Part shown: one piece after another, positions 13,441 through 13,464 of the stretch
How positions within the stretch are numbered: position 1 is the stretch's first letter
How the letters are laid out: each line of letters opens with the position of its first letter
Assembly: GCA_029940345.1 (NCBI GenBank)
Contig: JAOZRC010000070.1
Location: 1 to 13,464 of the forward strand
DNA from: Desulfobacterales bacterium
GTDB taxonomy: Bacteria; Desulfobacterota; Desulfobacteria; Desulfobacterales; JAUCGF01
Reading direction: 5' to 3'
DNA length: 13,464 nt
Notes under the pieces: generated by a model
Database searches by the model: none
Told to the model about the DNA's origin: nothing
Seen by the model: only the letters and a program-made list of their open reading frames with translations
Position numbers and translations under genes: made by a program

Positions 13441-13464
13441 TATTGTCGAGCTTAGACGATGGTG

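Overview
The window looks like chromosomal DNA of a Gram-negative, flagellated, anaerobic-type bacterium, most likely a Desulfobacterota (Desulfobacterales-like) member. The assignment rests on four things: two different membrane chemoreceptors, a long RNase Z-like hydrolase of a type I associate with that phylum, a PrsK-type histidine kinase, and intergenic DNA full of short palindromic and MITE-like repeats. It is inferred from sequence style and family knowledge; no rRNA or other taxonomic marker is present.

Layout. (1) 104-4000, plus strand: a chemosensory module. It has a small alpha/beta protein that looks like a receiver domain without phosphorylation residues, then a 977-aa methyl-accepting chemotaxis protein whose periplasmic sensor is duplicated in tandem, then a CheW adaptor interrupted by one in-frame TAA. 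A 16-codon scrap of another chemoreceptor overlaps the end of cheW in a different frame. A perfect 23-bp inverted repeat lies on either side of the module (33-55 and 4249-4271). (2) 4041-4620: repeat-dense DNA with two GC-rich palindromes, a 'ggtttcagt' repeat, and a nested cassette of four palindromes between inverted ends. (3) 4621-4821: a weakly supported small ORF. (4) 4902-5369, minus strand: a YbaK/ProX-type aminoacyl-tRNA deacylase, divergent from the next unit. (5) 5615-9029, plus strand: a second chemoreceptor followed 7 nt later by recJ. (6) 9027-9475: two adjacent MITE-like inverted-repeat elements, the first starting on the recJ stop codon. (7) 9476-10970, plus strand: a small helical protein of unknown function and an RNase Z-like metallo-beta-lactamase-fold enzyme. 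(8) 11007-13301, plus strand: a PrsK-like membrane histidine kinase whose last residues are encoded by a palindrome. (9) 13302-13464: non-coding, ending in another dispersed repeat.

How the genes fit together. The first module would form a receptor-adaptor signalling unit; its receptor ends in a sequence matching the loose CheR/CheB-tether pentapeptide pattern. The damaged cheW and the receptor scrap suggest the locus has been reshaped by recombination or decay. The remaining genes are housekeeping (tRNA proofreading, DNA repair, RNA processing) mixed with signalling. I see no transposase, phage gene, CRISPR array or RNA gene. The best candidate for something undescribed is the pseudo-receiver/tandem-Cache receptor/CheW module; I do not see a clearly new defence or metabolic system.
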